64,000 bases of DNA from Callorhinus ursinus (lineage: Eukaryota; Chordata; Mammalia; Carnivora; Otariidae), in the NCBI RefSeq assembly GCF_003265705.1, contig NW_020313005.1, forward strand, positions 17,552,109 to 17,616,108, given 5' to 3'. Each line of letters begins with the position of its first letter. Within the stretch, counting starts at the first letter, position 1. The notes below the pieces were generated by a model. It did not search any database. It worked only from the letters and a program-made list of their open reading frames with translations, and had not been told where the DNA came from. Below, piece by piece: positions 23,872 to 36,050 of the stretch. A program made the translations under genes and the position numbers.

Positions 23872-24212
23872 AGAGGGTCAGCACACTTTTTCTATATAGA
23901 TCAAATAGCAAATATTTTAGACCTTGTAGACCATACAGCCCCTGTAGCAGCTACTGAGCTCTGCTGTTGTTGTGTGCAAGCAGCCACGGAGTATACATGA
24001 GTCAATGAGAGTGGCTGCCTTCCATTGAAGCTTTAGTTATGGACAACAAAATTTCCACTTCGTATTGTCTTAATTTATCATGCAATATGACTTTTCTTTT
24101 GATTAATATGCAACTATTTAAAAATGTAAAAGGCATTCTTAGCTTGTGGGACATGCAAAAAACCAGGTGGCTGGTTGGATCTGGCCTGTGGACTGTGGTT
24201 TGCTGACCTCTG
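23872..24212. mobile_element. Nonautonomous hAT-type DNA transposon (MER-like)
   Basis: A complete element of about 340 bp with inverted ends: left AGAGGGTCAGCACAC, right TTTGCTGACCTCTG, whose complement is CAGAGGTCAGCAAA. The interior runs 'CAAATAGCAAATATTTTAGA', 'CTTGTAGACCATACAGCC', 'GCAAGCAGCCACGG' and 'GGATCTGGCCTGTGGAC'. This is a very common mammalian Charlie/MER1-group element. I cannot fix the exact subfamily name, and no clean 8-bp target duplication was seen. Confidence 0.8.
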
Positions 24213-26306
24213 ATGTAGAAGTATGAATCTGTCCAGTCACCTTCTACTTCCCACAGTCTTGTCCCACACTGTTTCATAGGACCTTACATCTGGCTCAACT
24301 CCACACTCTTCCTCTCCTTTCAAGACTCTTCCCTTCTGCTCTCTGCACCTCTATTAATGACCAGTCACTCCCTTATCCCCTCCCACTCTTCTTGGACAGA
24401 TGCCTTCCCCTCACTGTCACTGAGTCTAAGAGTATGGATTCCACTGTAGACCTATCCTGTCAAGTGGAGGCTACCGATTTATTCTATTGTTGGTTGGTAT
24501 GTTTGCTCTCTAGTGAAATTTCTAGACTCCATCTTTTTAAAACCTGTACCTAATTGCACACTCCTCTGCCTCCCCCCACTTCTGTTCTCCTGATCTCCTG
24601 GTCACTCCTTCCCATTCAGTGAACACCTTTGCTCCTGGCTTAGAGTCTTCATCTCCATGCCAACTCTTACCCATCATTCTCAGTGACTTTGTTGTCCAGA
24701 AATATAATCTATCAAACACTTGATTCTCACAATCTTGATCCCTTATCTCTAATGATTTTCTCCTCTGCTCACTTCAGTGACCTACTTCACGTACACCTGA
24801 AACTTGTAAGAAACTGAACCACCTTTGAAGTCATGAATCTGAGCACCTCACTCGGTCCATGACTTCCTATCTTTGCTAATACATTAGCTCAGTGACTTTA
24901 TGGGGACAATGATTTTACTTCATGAAGGCCTCAAATCCACTGACACAACATATTTTACTCTTTTTTTCCTTTGACATCCCTTTTGATTAAACTTAGGTTT
25001 TTATGACCCATCACTGTAAACTCTCACGGAAAATAACCACCCTATTTCACGTCCCCCTCTATGTTACACTAGCCTGAGGAAGCCACACTCTACATGGATC
25101 CAGATATCTGTCTTCCCCATGTCTGCTCTGAGAGTGTCACACAAATAGCAGCCTGACTTCATTGCCCTGGAATTTTACCGTGTTTCTCTGATAACCAGAC
25201 TCTCCCACTCTCAAGGTATATTTTCTTTCTTCGCTCTCTCTAAACACCTCTCCAAAAGCCTGCTCATAATCTCCCTCCACCTACGCTGTCTTTTGATGAT
25301 GATCTGCTAATGAGGGGGGACCCAGAAGCCATCAGACAGCATCACTCCTCTTCTCACAATCAAATCTACAGACCTCTACATCTGTGCCTGTCATCTCATT
25401 GTCTCCTGAGTTTTGGAAAATGAGCCATCATTGCAATCTCTCACTGGAAAAGTACCCTCAACTTCTTCACCTCTACTCCTGCTCTCTAACAGAACAGCTG
25501 TCTCCTCTCAAAAAAAAAAAAAAAAATTCCTCCTTTTGATCTATAATTTCTTCTCTTCTCACTTTTTTGAGGACTTCACTCCATCTGTTTTATTTATTTA
25601 TGCCTCAAAGATTCTTTTCATTTTTATTATTTTTAAAGACATCATTCCAGGCAGTCACACCAATTGACTTTGCTGAACTGAAAGAAATCAGTTTATTATC
25701 CCAGTCTTAGTTCCTAATTGTAATCCACCCAGACTTTTTTTCACCTTTTAAATGTCTGTCTTAACACCACTCCTCACTGCTGACCCCATGTTTCACAGCC
25801 CCGCTCAATAGCCAACTGTCTTAAAACTACTGTCCAAATATGCGATCTAGAATTCTTTACCTCAGATTCATACTTCAATCAATCCAATCGAGCTCCTGTC
25901 TACATCTCTTAACTGAACCTAATCATACTAAGGTCACCAAACAACTGCCAAGTTTCCAAATTCATTGCACAGATTTTAGTGTTTTCTTAAGAGGCTTCTA
26001 GGCAGCAATCTACATGGTCGACAACTAGCTCCTTCTTCTCATGGCTTCTCTGATGCCATATTCTCCTAATTGTCCATCCTCCCTCTCTGTATACCTTTTC
26101 TAAATCTCCTTCACTGGCTTCCCCTGTGTTATCCAACTTCTGTGTGTTGGGATTCTCCAGAGCCAGGTCCTAGGTATTCCTTTCTTTTCTCACTGTACAG
26201 CCATTTCTCAGGCAACATCATTTGTTCTGTGGCTCTGAACCTCCAGTTATATGGCAACAACTCACACATTTAAACCTCTCCTTAATTTCTCTTTCATGAG
26301 CCCTGG

Positions 26307-26354
26307 ACTCATTTATGCATACCTAAAACAACTCATTTATGCATAACTAAAACA
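26307..26354. repeat. 24-bp tandem duplication
   Basis: The unit beginning ACTCATTTATGCATA and ending CTAAAACA occurs twice back to back, with one mismatch. Confidence 0.95.
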
Positions 26355-26439
26355 ATCATTTGGAAGTCTCATAAACATCCAAATTTGTCCAGCATGGAAT
26401 TCTTGGTTTCCTCCTTCAAATTTTACTCCTTTCAGTTTT

Positions 26440-27230
26440 TCTCTTATTAATGAATGACACCTTTATTGACCTAATTGTTCAGATGAAAAGTCTGGGAGTC
26501 ATGCTCAGCCCTTACCTCTCCCTGATGACAATATTGAATCCATTACTAAGTCTTGCCGATTCTACCTCCAAAATATGTCTTGAGTCTATTCTCCTCTTTC
26601 TATTTTTACCTATATCACCTTACTTCTCAGGGACTACTGAAACAGCCTCTGGACTTTCTAATTAAAAAAAAAATGTTTAAAAAATATTATCTATTTAATC
26701 TTTTCCAATAACACTACTAGGTAGGTAACATATGATCCAGTCAACCCCAAATCAATATAAATTATCACATGTCCTATCATGATTTAACCCCTTTATTTCT
26801 TTGTCACTTTTTCCTTAATGTATTTCTGTACTTGGCTCAGGCCTCACTGAAAAAAAGGTTATAATTCCAAAAGAGTGTCATCTCCTATTTTGTACCTAGA
26901 AACATCCTCTCTCTCAGGCTGTCTCTTCCTTTTCCTTCAGGTCACAACTTAGATTTCATCTCTTATAAGAATCCTTCCTTAACCATTCCGGTGCCCCTAG
27001 AATAACATCTTGTTCTTCTCTTCACTCTATGTCATGAGTCCCCAGTGCTTTTTTTCTACAATAACACTTATTATATCATATTAAAATGGCCTGGTTATTT
27101 ATCTTTTTCCGCCTTCAGACTAAAAGTCCATTAAGGGCAGATATTAGTTCTGTATCTGTAGCATATAGTGTTCACAATATATAGTTACTAAATGAACGAA
27201 GGAATGAATTAATGCATTAGTTGATATGTT
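26440..27230 (+). repeat. L2 LINE 3' portion
   Basis: Landmarks of L2 in sense orientation: 'GTCTGGGAGTCATGCTCAG', 'GTCTTGCCGATTCTACCTCC', then 'CTTCAGGTCACAACTTAG', 'TCCTTCCTTAACCATTCC', 'AAAGTCCATTAAGGGCAG' and a tail of 'TAAATGAACGAAGGAATGAA'. The TC-rich DNA at about 24280-26440 may be further 5' L2-like sequence but was too diverged to call. Confidence 0.75.
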
Positions 27231-27711
27231 TCCTGTGGTCAATAAATTTATAGTTAGCTAAGTCAACACTAATTCTCTGTCTATATTGAATGGACAGAGT
27301 TTGTTAAAGTAACCCACTTTATAATCAAATGCATATTCAGGGCCCCCAAATGAAGACACCTGCCTTTATTAAATTACTTAATAACCCATGATACACATAG
27401 TTGACCCTGTAGTTCCATTTTCTATTACTTCCAGCTTCCATCTTTCCCACATCAGTGGTTTACCAAGGGCAGGGCAGTGGGGGATGTGTGTTCACTGACA
27501 TTGTCCAAAAATTACACATACATGATCATGATTTAAAAAATTGGGCCGATTTTAGTCAATTATTATTAATTTTCTGCAGTTTCAGTTAAGATGGAGTAAG
27601 CGCACTTTACCCTAAGCACACCTAGGATCTTCCACTCATTATAGCTAGACAGAATACATCTAAAAATGATCTGATTACTCTGAAACATAAACAATAGCAG
27701 GCATACTGGGG

Positions 27712-27901
27712 GGCGCCTGGGTGGCTCAGTTGGTTAAGCGACTGCCTTGGGCTCAGGTCATGATCCTGGGATCGAGTCCCACATCGGGCTCCCTGCTCGG
27801 CGGGAAGCCTGCTTCTCCCTCTCCCACTCCCCCTGCTTGTGTTCCCTCTCTCGCTGTCTCTCTCGCTCTCTGTCAATTAAATAAATAAAATCTTTATAAA
27901 A
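27712..27901 (+). mobile_element. CAN-SINE, plus strand, with 19-bp TSD
   Basis: Head GGGCGCCTGGGTGGCTCAGT, body with 'GATCGAGTCCCACATCGGG', CT-rich 3' part and AATAAATAAAATC tail. The direct repeats AATAGCAGGCATACTGGGG (27693-27711) and AATAGCAGGCATATTGGGG (27902-27920) differ at one base. Confidence 0.96.
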
Positions 27902-28939
27902 AATAGCAGGCATATTGGGGAGGGAAATGAAAACTTGAGGAAAGAGCACGACAGTGGTAAGTTTCCGGATGTGCTTTGTTTCCCTATCTTTCTCAGAGTA
28001 AACTTAGAGCAGCCAGAATTCTGAAATGGTGTGGTACATGCAAACTGAAAAATGCTTCAAGATAACCCCTCTCTTTTGGGTCTGAGGATGGAGAAAGGGG
28101 AAATTCACAAGATGGGAAAAGTGAGGGTAATTGTTTTGTTTTTGTTTTTGTTTTGTTGTTTCCCTTCTTGGCTCTTGACTGAGGTAAGCCTCAGTTCTGC
28201 AGCAGCAATGTTAGTAGCAACAGTGGCCACAAAAATGTGGGGAAAAAAAAAAAGTCTTCTTTATGACCTGAAGAACTGAGGAAAAGGGCCCTTGTGTCCT
28301 GAAAAATGTGAAGGAATTTCCATGATATATTTTCTCTTCTCTTTCTTCTCTTTCACTGTTTTGCCCCAGAGTTTGACTCAGTCACAGGAAATGAGAAACA
28401 TTAAGAGAAGGATAATACTTTTGTTTTCCAGGCAGAGGGCAGGAAAAGGGGACCCATGGGCACTAGAGAGGAGGAGGAAATCATAGAGAAGGGAGCTCAA
28501 GAAAGGGGTCACATAAAGCATTGTGTAAAACCTCAGGTTTACCTCTGAACATGTGTTGAAATCACCCCAAACAGCATGACAGAAGCTTTAAGAACTGACG
28601 TCTTGTTTAACGCAGAGTCTTAGTTAGCCAATGGAGGATACATCTTAATAACATTGTGGAGACTTTGGAGTAGAACTGGCATTGGAATCACAGACAGCAA
28701 AAGGAGGATCAATATTTGTGGCACAAACCTAACTGAACTAATTGGCTGTTAAAACAGCCAATTCTATCTCTGAGTATATTCTCAAGGAATTTTTATAAAA
28801 TCTAGATAACCTAATATAAAATCTACTAACCTAATATTCAAAGTGTGAAGGATATGATCCAAAACCACTAATCATACAAAGAACAAAGAAAAGTTCAACA
28901 CTACAAGGGAAAAGACAACAGAAACCAACCCTCAGAAGA

Positions 28940-29440
28940 TCTATATGTTGCAAATATCAAAGACTTTCAAGCAGCTAGTAACTAGGACCCCTGAAATAAA
29001 AGTAAACACCTTTTATAAGATATATTTATTTATTTTAGAGAGAGAGCATGTGCAAACAGGGAAAGGAGGGAGAGGGAGAGAAAGAGAATCCTCAGGGAGA
29101 CTATCCACTGAGTGCAGAACCCCACGTGAGGCTAGATCCCAGGACCATGAGATCATGACCCGAGCCGAAATCAAGAGCCAGTCGCTTAACTGACTGAGAC
29201 ACCCGGGTGTTCCAAAAGTGGATACTTTTGCAATGAATATGAAGAAATAAATTGTAGGCAGAAAAGTAGAAGCCATAAACAAGAAACAAGTAAAACAAAA
29301 ATGGAACTGAACTTTAGATATTCATTGGATGGGCTCAATAACAGAACAGAGATAACAGAGTAAGTAGTTAATGAACTTGAAGTAGATGAATAGAAGTCAT
29401 CCAATCTGAACAACATAGATTAAGAGAGGGCTAAGAGCTT
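28940..29440 (+). mobile_element. Old L1 (L1M) ORF1-region fragment split by a SINE
   Basis: After the SINE the sequence follows the L1M ORF1 pattern: 'GGGCTCAATAACAGAACAG', 'GAGATAACAGAGTAAG', 'GTTAATGAACTTGAAGTAG' and 'ATCCAATCTGAACAACA'. It is a remnant with many stops and no coding capacity. The CAN-SINE at 29017-29212 lies within it. Confidence 0.6.
29017..29212 (-). mobile_element. CAN-SINE, minus strand
   Basis: Tail complement AAGATATATTTATTTATT, body 'GGCTAGATCCCAGGACCATG', head complement 'GACTGAGACACCCGGGTG'. The flanks AAAAGTAAACACCTTTT and AAAAGTGGATACTTTT look like a decayed target duplication, so this is an older insertion. Confidence 0.9.
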
Positions 29441-29449
29441 GATTACAAC

Positions 29450-32400
29450 AGGGCAGCATAATAAATGTCTTGGGGTGATGGGGCTTTGTGTGTTCTGTTC
29501 AGTTCCAGCAGTGGGGAACACATGAATCTATATTCTCATAGAAATGTATACTTAAAAAAAGGTAGCTAACTTTAGTAGTTAATACAGTGCCTGGTACAAC
29601 ATAGGTGCCAAACAAGTTGTATTTCATATGTCAGAAACTTGGATGTTCTTCCCAAGTTTTACAGCCTCTTAAAATTTACTTGTCCTTTAAATTTAAGTAA
29701 ATCTGGATTTTCTGTGCACTGAGAAACTCAATGTTCCTTCAAATAGTTTGGGGATATTTGGGAAGCTCGTAACTCTCTTGGCTTCCGTGGCTCGTGGTCC
29801 CTGATTCCACTGAGAATCACGTTCTCCATTCTGTGCTTTGTGTCCTGCCCAGGCTGTCTCTCCTCAACACTGTTTGGTAGAACCGTCTGCTTCAGTTCCC
29901 AGGGAAACATAACTCTAGGCTCTGCGTATAGCATACAATGCTAAAGGTTTTTGACAAGAAAGGAGACTATATTTCACAAAGCATATAAAAAACAAAAATT
30001 TCACTTTTAAACAGTCTTGCCTCCAGGGATAAAATACATCGTCCCTGTCAACCACATAAATGTATACTGAATGACTAACCTTAATTATTCCTCAACGTTC
30101 TTCAAAATAGATATATATACACCCAGCACATCCCCAGAAAACTGTGTTTTTCCTTTTATTCCCATACACTATATACTCTCTTTGGACATGCACAGAGACC
30201 CCAGAGAGTAAGCTAATAAAATTGTAAGCCTATTTGGGACACACTCACACGCATGCTCACACGTACACATATATTAGCACATTTTCTTATTTCTCTATTT
30301 AGCAGAATGCTCACATTTGCCCTTTTATTTCCCTTTAAGTCTATTTTTTCAGATGTTCTATATTGGGAAACATTCATGGAATCTAAGTCCTTAATTCATT
30401 TGCACTTGACTTCCCATAATCATATTCTCCAGCGGTTGTTCAGTCTCCCAAATCCCTTTCTCAATTCTTTTTAGTGTATTATTTTTTCTTATAAACCAGA
30501 TTTTTTTTTTTATTCCTCGGAAATCACAGAACTTCAATCTCATACACACTCACAGCTTGACATATACACAGCTCAAGGGCCCTCTCCTCAGTCACATGCA
30601 CACTGGGCCTGACATGCAGGCCCAGTGCTGGATAAAAGAAGCTTCCTCAAAGGGACGGAGAAGGGGAAAGTGGGGAGACCAGAGGGAGGAGGATACCAGA
30701 AAAGAAGTGGGAGGAGGAGGTGGAAATGGAGCCTGTGGGGCGACGATAGAATAAGGGCTTGCCATGGGAGCTGGGCAAGAGCAGAGTGTTTCATTTGCAG
30801 CCACCATTATTGGCAGGAAAATTTCCACTTTCCCTCATAAGCCCCTCATTTAACAGGGAAGGCCTATTTTAGTCATGCCCATCTTGGCCTCCCTTCCAGC
30901 CCTCTTAGCTAAAAGCACTGTCAGTCCCTGAGACCAACTTAGAACAGGGTGCAGTGAAGAACAGCCTAGAGAAGAGATTTAAGCAACTGTAAGGCATATT
31001 GGATGTTTCTTTTTTTCTTTTTTTTAGTCCTCCAGGAAAATACACATGATGCAAATATTTTTAAAAATGCCAAACTTTCCATCCAAATTCATGCTCAAAC
31101 ATTAATAGGCATCATATTTTATCTTCTCAAGCTGTTTGATCTCTGACCAGGATGCTGTCATAGTTGCCTTTTTCTACAAAGACATCGGGCATCAAACCCT
31201 GCACTAGGACATTCAGCCTGTGCTTCTCCAGAAGGCGGGGCCCATTACCTTGAAACACTCACCTACTTCTGCTGCACTGGTCAAAGTAGATTATGACCTT
31301 ACCCACTTGGAAATAACTGAGAATTAAGAATTAGCCAGAAGTTTAATTTATACACTATATGGTAGGAATTGCCCATGCCTTGTTTTTTTTCCAAATATAT
31401 ACAATAGTATGAAGACATGTTGACAAAGGTGCATAACCCTGTATCTATCCAAACAATTAGTTAAAAATCATGTGTACCACGTAAACACACAAACACACAC
31501 ACATACATACACATTACTTGTATTCAAGAAGTTACAGGTAAATACAGGCATTCATAGGTATAAGTTATAAGACTGTGTGTAGATTTCTCTCTTAAACTGA
31601 ATAAGTATTCAATTTATCATTTTACCTGCCCTAATTTGTTTTAAACCATCTTTTTTTCCACTGTAAACACAAAGGAGAAATTCATCCAAACTAAGTGTAA
31701 GTATCCCAAGTTATGAATTAGTCTAGTTGGAATTAGTGATGTTTCACTGTATTGGGGATCAGATATTCTTTGGAAAACATGAGATTTTCCAAGTCATAAG
31801 CTGATCCTGGAGAATATTTCTGCTCAGGGAGCTGTTTTAGACAAAATCCTCGATTTGGGGGTGGAGTTCTTGGTTTGTCATCCGAAAGCTCCTAATAATC
31901 ACCATTATCCATCACCATAAAAAATGTGTCTTTGTGTAAACTTGGAAACCAGAACAATTTATAGCTATTTCAGGTTACCCACTCGCTTCCAGACACAAGC
32001 TATTCCCCAAACAGCTCTAGCTCAGCTACTCTGATGACAAGAGAATTTCTGAAGAGTATTTCATGGAGCATTTTTAAATGTTTACAACAATGCAAATATT
32101 GATGTCTCAGCCAGTCAATATCAAAATTTATAGTCTTTCAATATAAACACTGAGCCAGGCTCCCTATTGGTCAATATTTGCACTCAGGTAAATAAATCTT
32201 TATACTGACTTCAGCAGGTGTCAATAGCTACTTATTCCAGATAAGTAAAAGTAAAAACAGGAAGCGTTATTTATTTTTTGAGGTAAAATAGCAACTAGTT
32301 ACATAAAGGCCCTGTGGCATTTCTGAAATATCAATATGTAGTTACTTTTGGCAATAAAACATAACAGTATTATAAGATGTGGGCTTAAAGCATGCTGGTT

Positions 32401-33990
32401 GAAATTTTAAAAGTAGGCGTTAATAAAAATAAATTTCATCTATGTTATTAATATAACAGTGCTGTTTTTTTAAGACTTGAAAGAATTCTCAGCTTTCTTG
32501 TGCTTTCATCATGAGTGAGGTTAATTTTTGATATTACTCATAACTATGAAAATTCACCAAAGGATATTCCTGAACCCTTCTTAGATTATGTGATTAACCC
32601 TTAATTATAAACCTAAAAGAAAAATATGCACACGCTTGACGTATATGTGAGTGACTACGTACTGTCTAGTTGTCCTTTGGGCTTCTATGTTTCATGCTTT
32701 GGATTAGGCTTCACAGAGGATTTCTGGGTATCAGGCTTCTATATCTCTACATGCCTAATAAGAATAAATCGGGTTTCCATTTATAAAAGAAGGTTCTCCT
32801 ATAGTCCCTGTCCATTGGGTGAACAAGGACCTTAATCATTTTATAGGACACAACAAACAGCTCCCAACTGAAAGTGATCCAATGTTTCTGTGTTATTTGC
32901 ATAAGTAGAATTGAGAAAAAAAAATATATTTTTCAATTCTTTTCTTTTTGGTGGGCACCCTGTGATTTTTGTATGCACAAAATTTATTTACCTAGACACT
33001 GTCAGATGTTTACTTAAAAATAATAATATACAGAGAAAAGTAGCAATGTTACTTCACGGTAAGAAGAGTTCCTGCACCCTTCAGGCTTGTGATTATGCTT
33101 TAGTAATTGGTGTGTGGACTAAAGAAATTAACCAGTCAAAATGTGGCCATGCTCTAAATTATCCCTGGTCACACCCAGAGTTGCTCCTTTATAGCTGGTA
33201 GCAGAATTCAGTGACTAAATGAGTGATACTCTGTGGTGGTGTGGCATTGTTAAAACAACATATGTCAAATGAAATTAAATGAAGATTTATGCCCATTATA
33301 AAAATGTCTACAATGCAATGGAGGCAGAGTAGAGAGAGAGAGAGGGAGAATAAAGCTGCTAAAGGTGAAATGTCATTTGTCTTATGGCTGGTTTTCCTGC
33401 AGAGTCTTTATAGCCTGTGGGCAATGATAGCCAACTCTGTAGAATGGTGGAGAACTCGTATTTGTTGCTTTGAAATCTAGGTGTGGTCTACATAACCCAA
33501 AGCAAATAGAGGCAAATTTAAGAGAATGCACCTAAGGAAGACTATTAGAACAGCATGAAGCCTGGGAGACTCTGCAGATGTCCTCTAGGGGTGTTCAGTT
33601 TCCTTTGCCCGAAACACAAAGAGCTGGGCTCCCAGGTAATGTGGATGGCGTGGATGGCACATGTCGGGAGAGGCCTGGAATTTCATGATGCTACATTACT
33701 ATTTTTTCTTTAGGATATGGATGTCAACAACCTTTAAGGTAAATCAAGAGAGTTTTAACAGCAAACTTCAAGTTTACTTACTTGCATTATGTAAATCACA
33801 ATTCTGGCCCTAGGTGCACAGAAGACTTTCTCTAATGACCCCAGCTGAGATCCATGCAAGGCAGGCACATTTCTTCCCAACAACCTCTTAACACACTAGT
33901 GAACACCTATAATAGATCATTGTTTTTTTTTTACTTGAAAACTCAACACAGATTTTTTTGAATATCTACCAGGAACTAGAGATAGACTAT
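29450..33990. other. Mostly unique intronic DNA
   Basis: No exon or large transposon was recognised. There is a possible L2 3'-end scrap at 29580-29630. AT-rich, non-repetitive blocks with several TAATTA or ATTTGCA-like motifs occur at about 31960-32220 and 32380-32600. These could be regulatory, but no sequence feature proves it. Confidence 0.5.
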
Positions 33991-34401
33991 GAATGAAGTC
34001 CTATTTACCTGACAACACTGACTGGCACATAGCAGGGGACACTAGGCACTATTTGTTAATAGAATGAATAATCAAGAAATCACTGAGGCAGAATTCTCAC
34101 ATTAAGAGACTTACAGATTCAGGAGAGTTCTGTAATACAACCATTATAACACACTAGGATATTTTATACCGGAGGAGGTATGTAGAGCAAACAATGGAAT
34201 CAGAGCATTAAATCTAGAAGTCTCAGAGTTCTTGCAGCTGTTAATTTTGGTGGGTTTGTGTATGTGTGTGGGTAAAAGGAGTTTTCTATCAGGGAAATAT
34301 TCATGGAAGAGGTAACACTTATATTGAGATTTTATTTATTTGTTTATTTATTTATTTATGAGATTTCAAAAGGCCAAATATAAACAAAGAGACTAGAAAG
34401 C

Positions 34402-34414
34402 GGGGGGGGGGGGG
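34402..34414. repeat. Poly-G run (13)
   Basis: Thirteen consecutive G residues, a typical sequencing and assembly hazard. Confidence 0.95.
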
Positions 34415-34483
34415 CTGGGAAAGGATTCCAATAAATTGGAATAGCATGTGCAAAGGCTCGGAGACATAAAAGAACATGGTATT

Positions 34484-34700
34484 TTTAAAAAAAATATTTT
34501 ATTTATTCATTTGAGAGGGAGAGAGAGAGAGAAAGAGAAAGAGAGAGAGAATGAGTGGGGGAGGGGCAGAGGGAGAGGGAGATGGGGAAGTAGACTCCTC
34601 ACTGAGCATGGAGCCCAATGTGGGGCTCAATCCTAGGACCTTGAGATCATGACCTAAGCCGATGTCAGAGGCTTAACCGACTGACCCACCCAGGTGCCCC
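34484..34700 (-). mobile_element. CAN-SINE, minus strand
   Basis: Tail complement ATATTTTATTTATTCATTTG, an expanded GA-rich segment, and head complement 'GACCCACCCAGGTGCCCC'. Flanking AAAAGAACATGGTATTTTTA and AAAAGAATAGTATTTTA form a diverged target duplication. Confidence 0.92.
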
Positions 34701-35629
34701 AAAAGAATAGTATTTTAAGATATATTTATAAATAAATCGTTGATTCCAGGGCTTAAAGTGAAATAGTGGAAAGCATGATGAGCATTTAGTGTGGACATTT
34801 GTGCAGTCATCTACACTGACAAACAAGAAGGTTTTAGGATATTCCTGAGGAACATGGGGAACCATTTGCAAAATCCGAGAAAGAGAAGAACCGAGTCATA
34901 TATATGTACTATAGGATAGTGCCCTCTACTAACAGAATGGGAGATAAAATAGAGAAGCGCACACCTAAAAGACAAAAAGATTAGTAAGAGAAATAGTGAA
35001 TGATCCTGGTAAGAGATAACATGTGCCCCAACCAGGTAGTGGGGGTGGTCACGGAGAGAAGTTAATGTATTGAAAGGATATTTAGCAGGATTGGAAGTGC
35101 TTCTATAGGTCTTGGACTTGGAAACTGAAAGGATAAAAAGAAATCTACGTTAACTTACAATTTTTCTGTCTGACAGTGGTGCTGTTCCCCGTAGTAAAGA
35201 ATGCAAGAAACAAATGATGGATTCCACTTGGGCAGTATAAGTTTAAAATAAGTTTAAAGTGGTTGTAAGGCATTAAAATGAGAATGTCTTTTACATGGTT
35301 AGATATTTGGATTTTAAGCTGAGGAGGGAAGCCCGAGCTATACAGACCTGCTTGTTTGGTTGTGTATTGCATCTACATATTGGTGGTAGTTACAGCTGCG
35401 GTCTGGAATGAGATAAAAGGATAAAGTGTGGAATGAAAAGAGGAAAAGATCCATGTCAGTCCCATCCTGGAGATCACTGTCATTTCAGTAATAAGTGGAG
35501 AAAGAGCCCACACTAAGGTTAAGAAAGAAATTTCAATGAGGAAAGAGAATCCTGAGAGTGTTAACGAGGCTAAGGCAGAAGTGTTTTCCACAGATCTCTG
35601 GACAATGTCTCCATGTCACATTGACTTTG

Positions 35630-36050
35630 ACAATCCGCTCAACGAGGGGCGGAGTCAATGATGCCTTCTTATATCTGGGTGGGATTGTATTACAGCTTTG
35701 CTTGTTCTGTAGAAACCAGCTGCCCTACAGTGAGGGAGCCCAAACACGGCCATTCAGGGAGACCACATGTAGCTGTCTGGCTGACATCCTGGCAGAGGTC
35801 TCAGCCAACAGTCAATATAAACAATTACACAGATGAGTGAGGATACCTTGAGGTGATTCCACCCACGCCCAGCTGTCTAGTCAACCCTGATTTCAGATCT
35901 GCCCAGTCAAAGAGCTGAGGCAAGCTGTCCCCATGAGGCTCTGTCCAAACCCCTGACTCAAGGTGTCTTTGAGTATAGTAAAATGGTTGGTTTACACCAC
36001 TAAGCTTGAGGGCGGTTTCTTAGCTAAGTAGAACAGAGGCAAAGCAAAGT
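35630..36050 (+). mobile_element. MLT1-like LTR (ERVL-MaLR), diverged
   Basis: Follows the order of older MLT1 LTRs: 'GAGGGGCGGAGTC', 'GAGACCACATGTAGCTGTC', 'GAGGTCTCAGCCAACAGTCA', 'GAGTGAGGATACCTTGAGG', 'TCTGTCCAAACCCCTGAC', 'AGTAAAATGGTTGGTTTACA' and 'ACCACTAAGCTTGAGGGCGG'. No coding sequence is attached. The left edge is approximate. Confidence 0.75.

Noticed and set aside
27711..27785. Possible tRNA gene in SINE heads (A-box-like 'GTGGCTCAGTTGGTTAAG', B-box-like 'GGGATCGAGTCCC')
   Set aside because: The similarity comes from the tRNA-Lys ancestry of carnivore SINEs. The cloverleaf is not intact and the same head recurs in at least a dozen dispersed copies.
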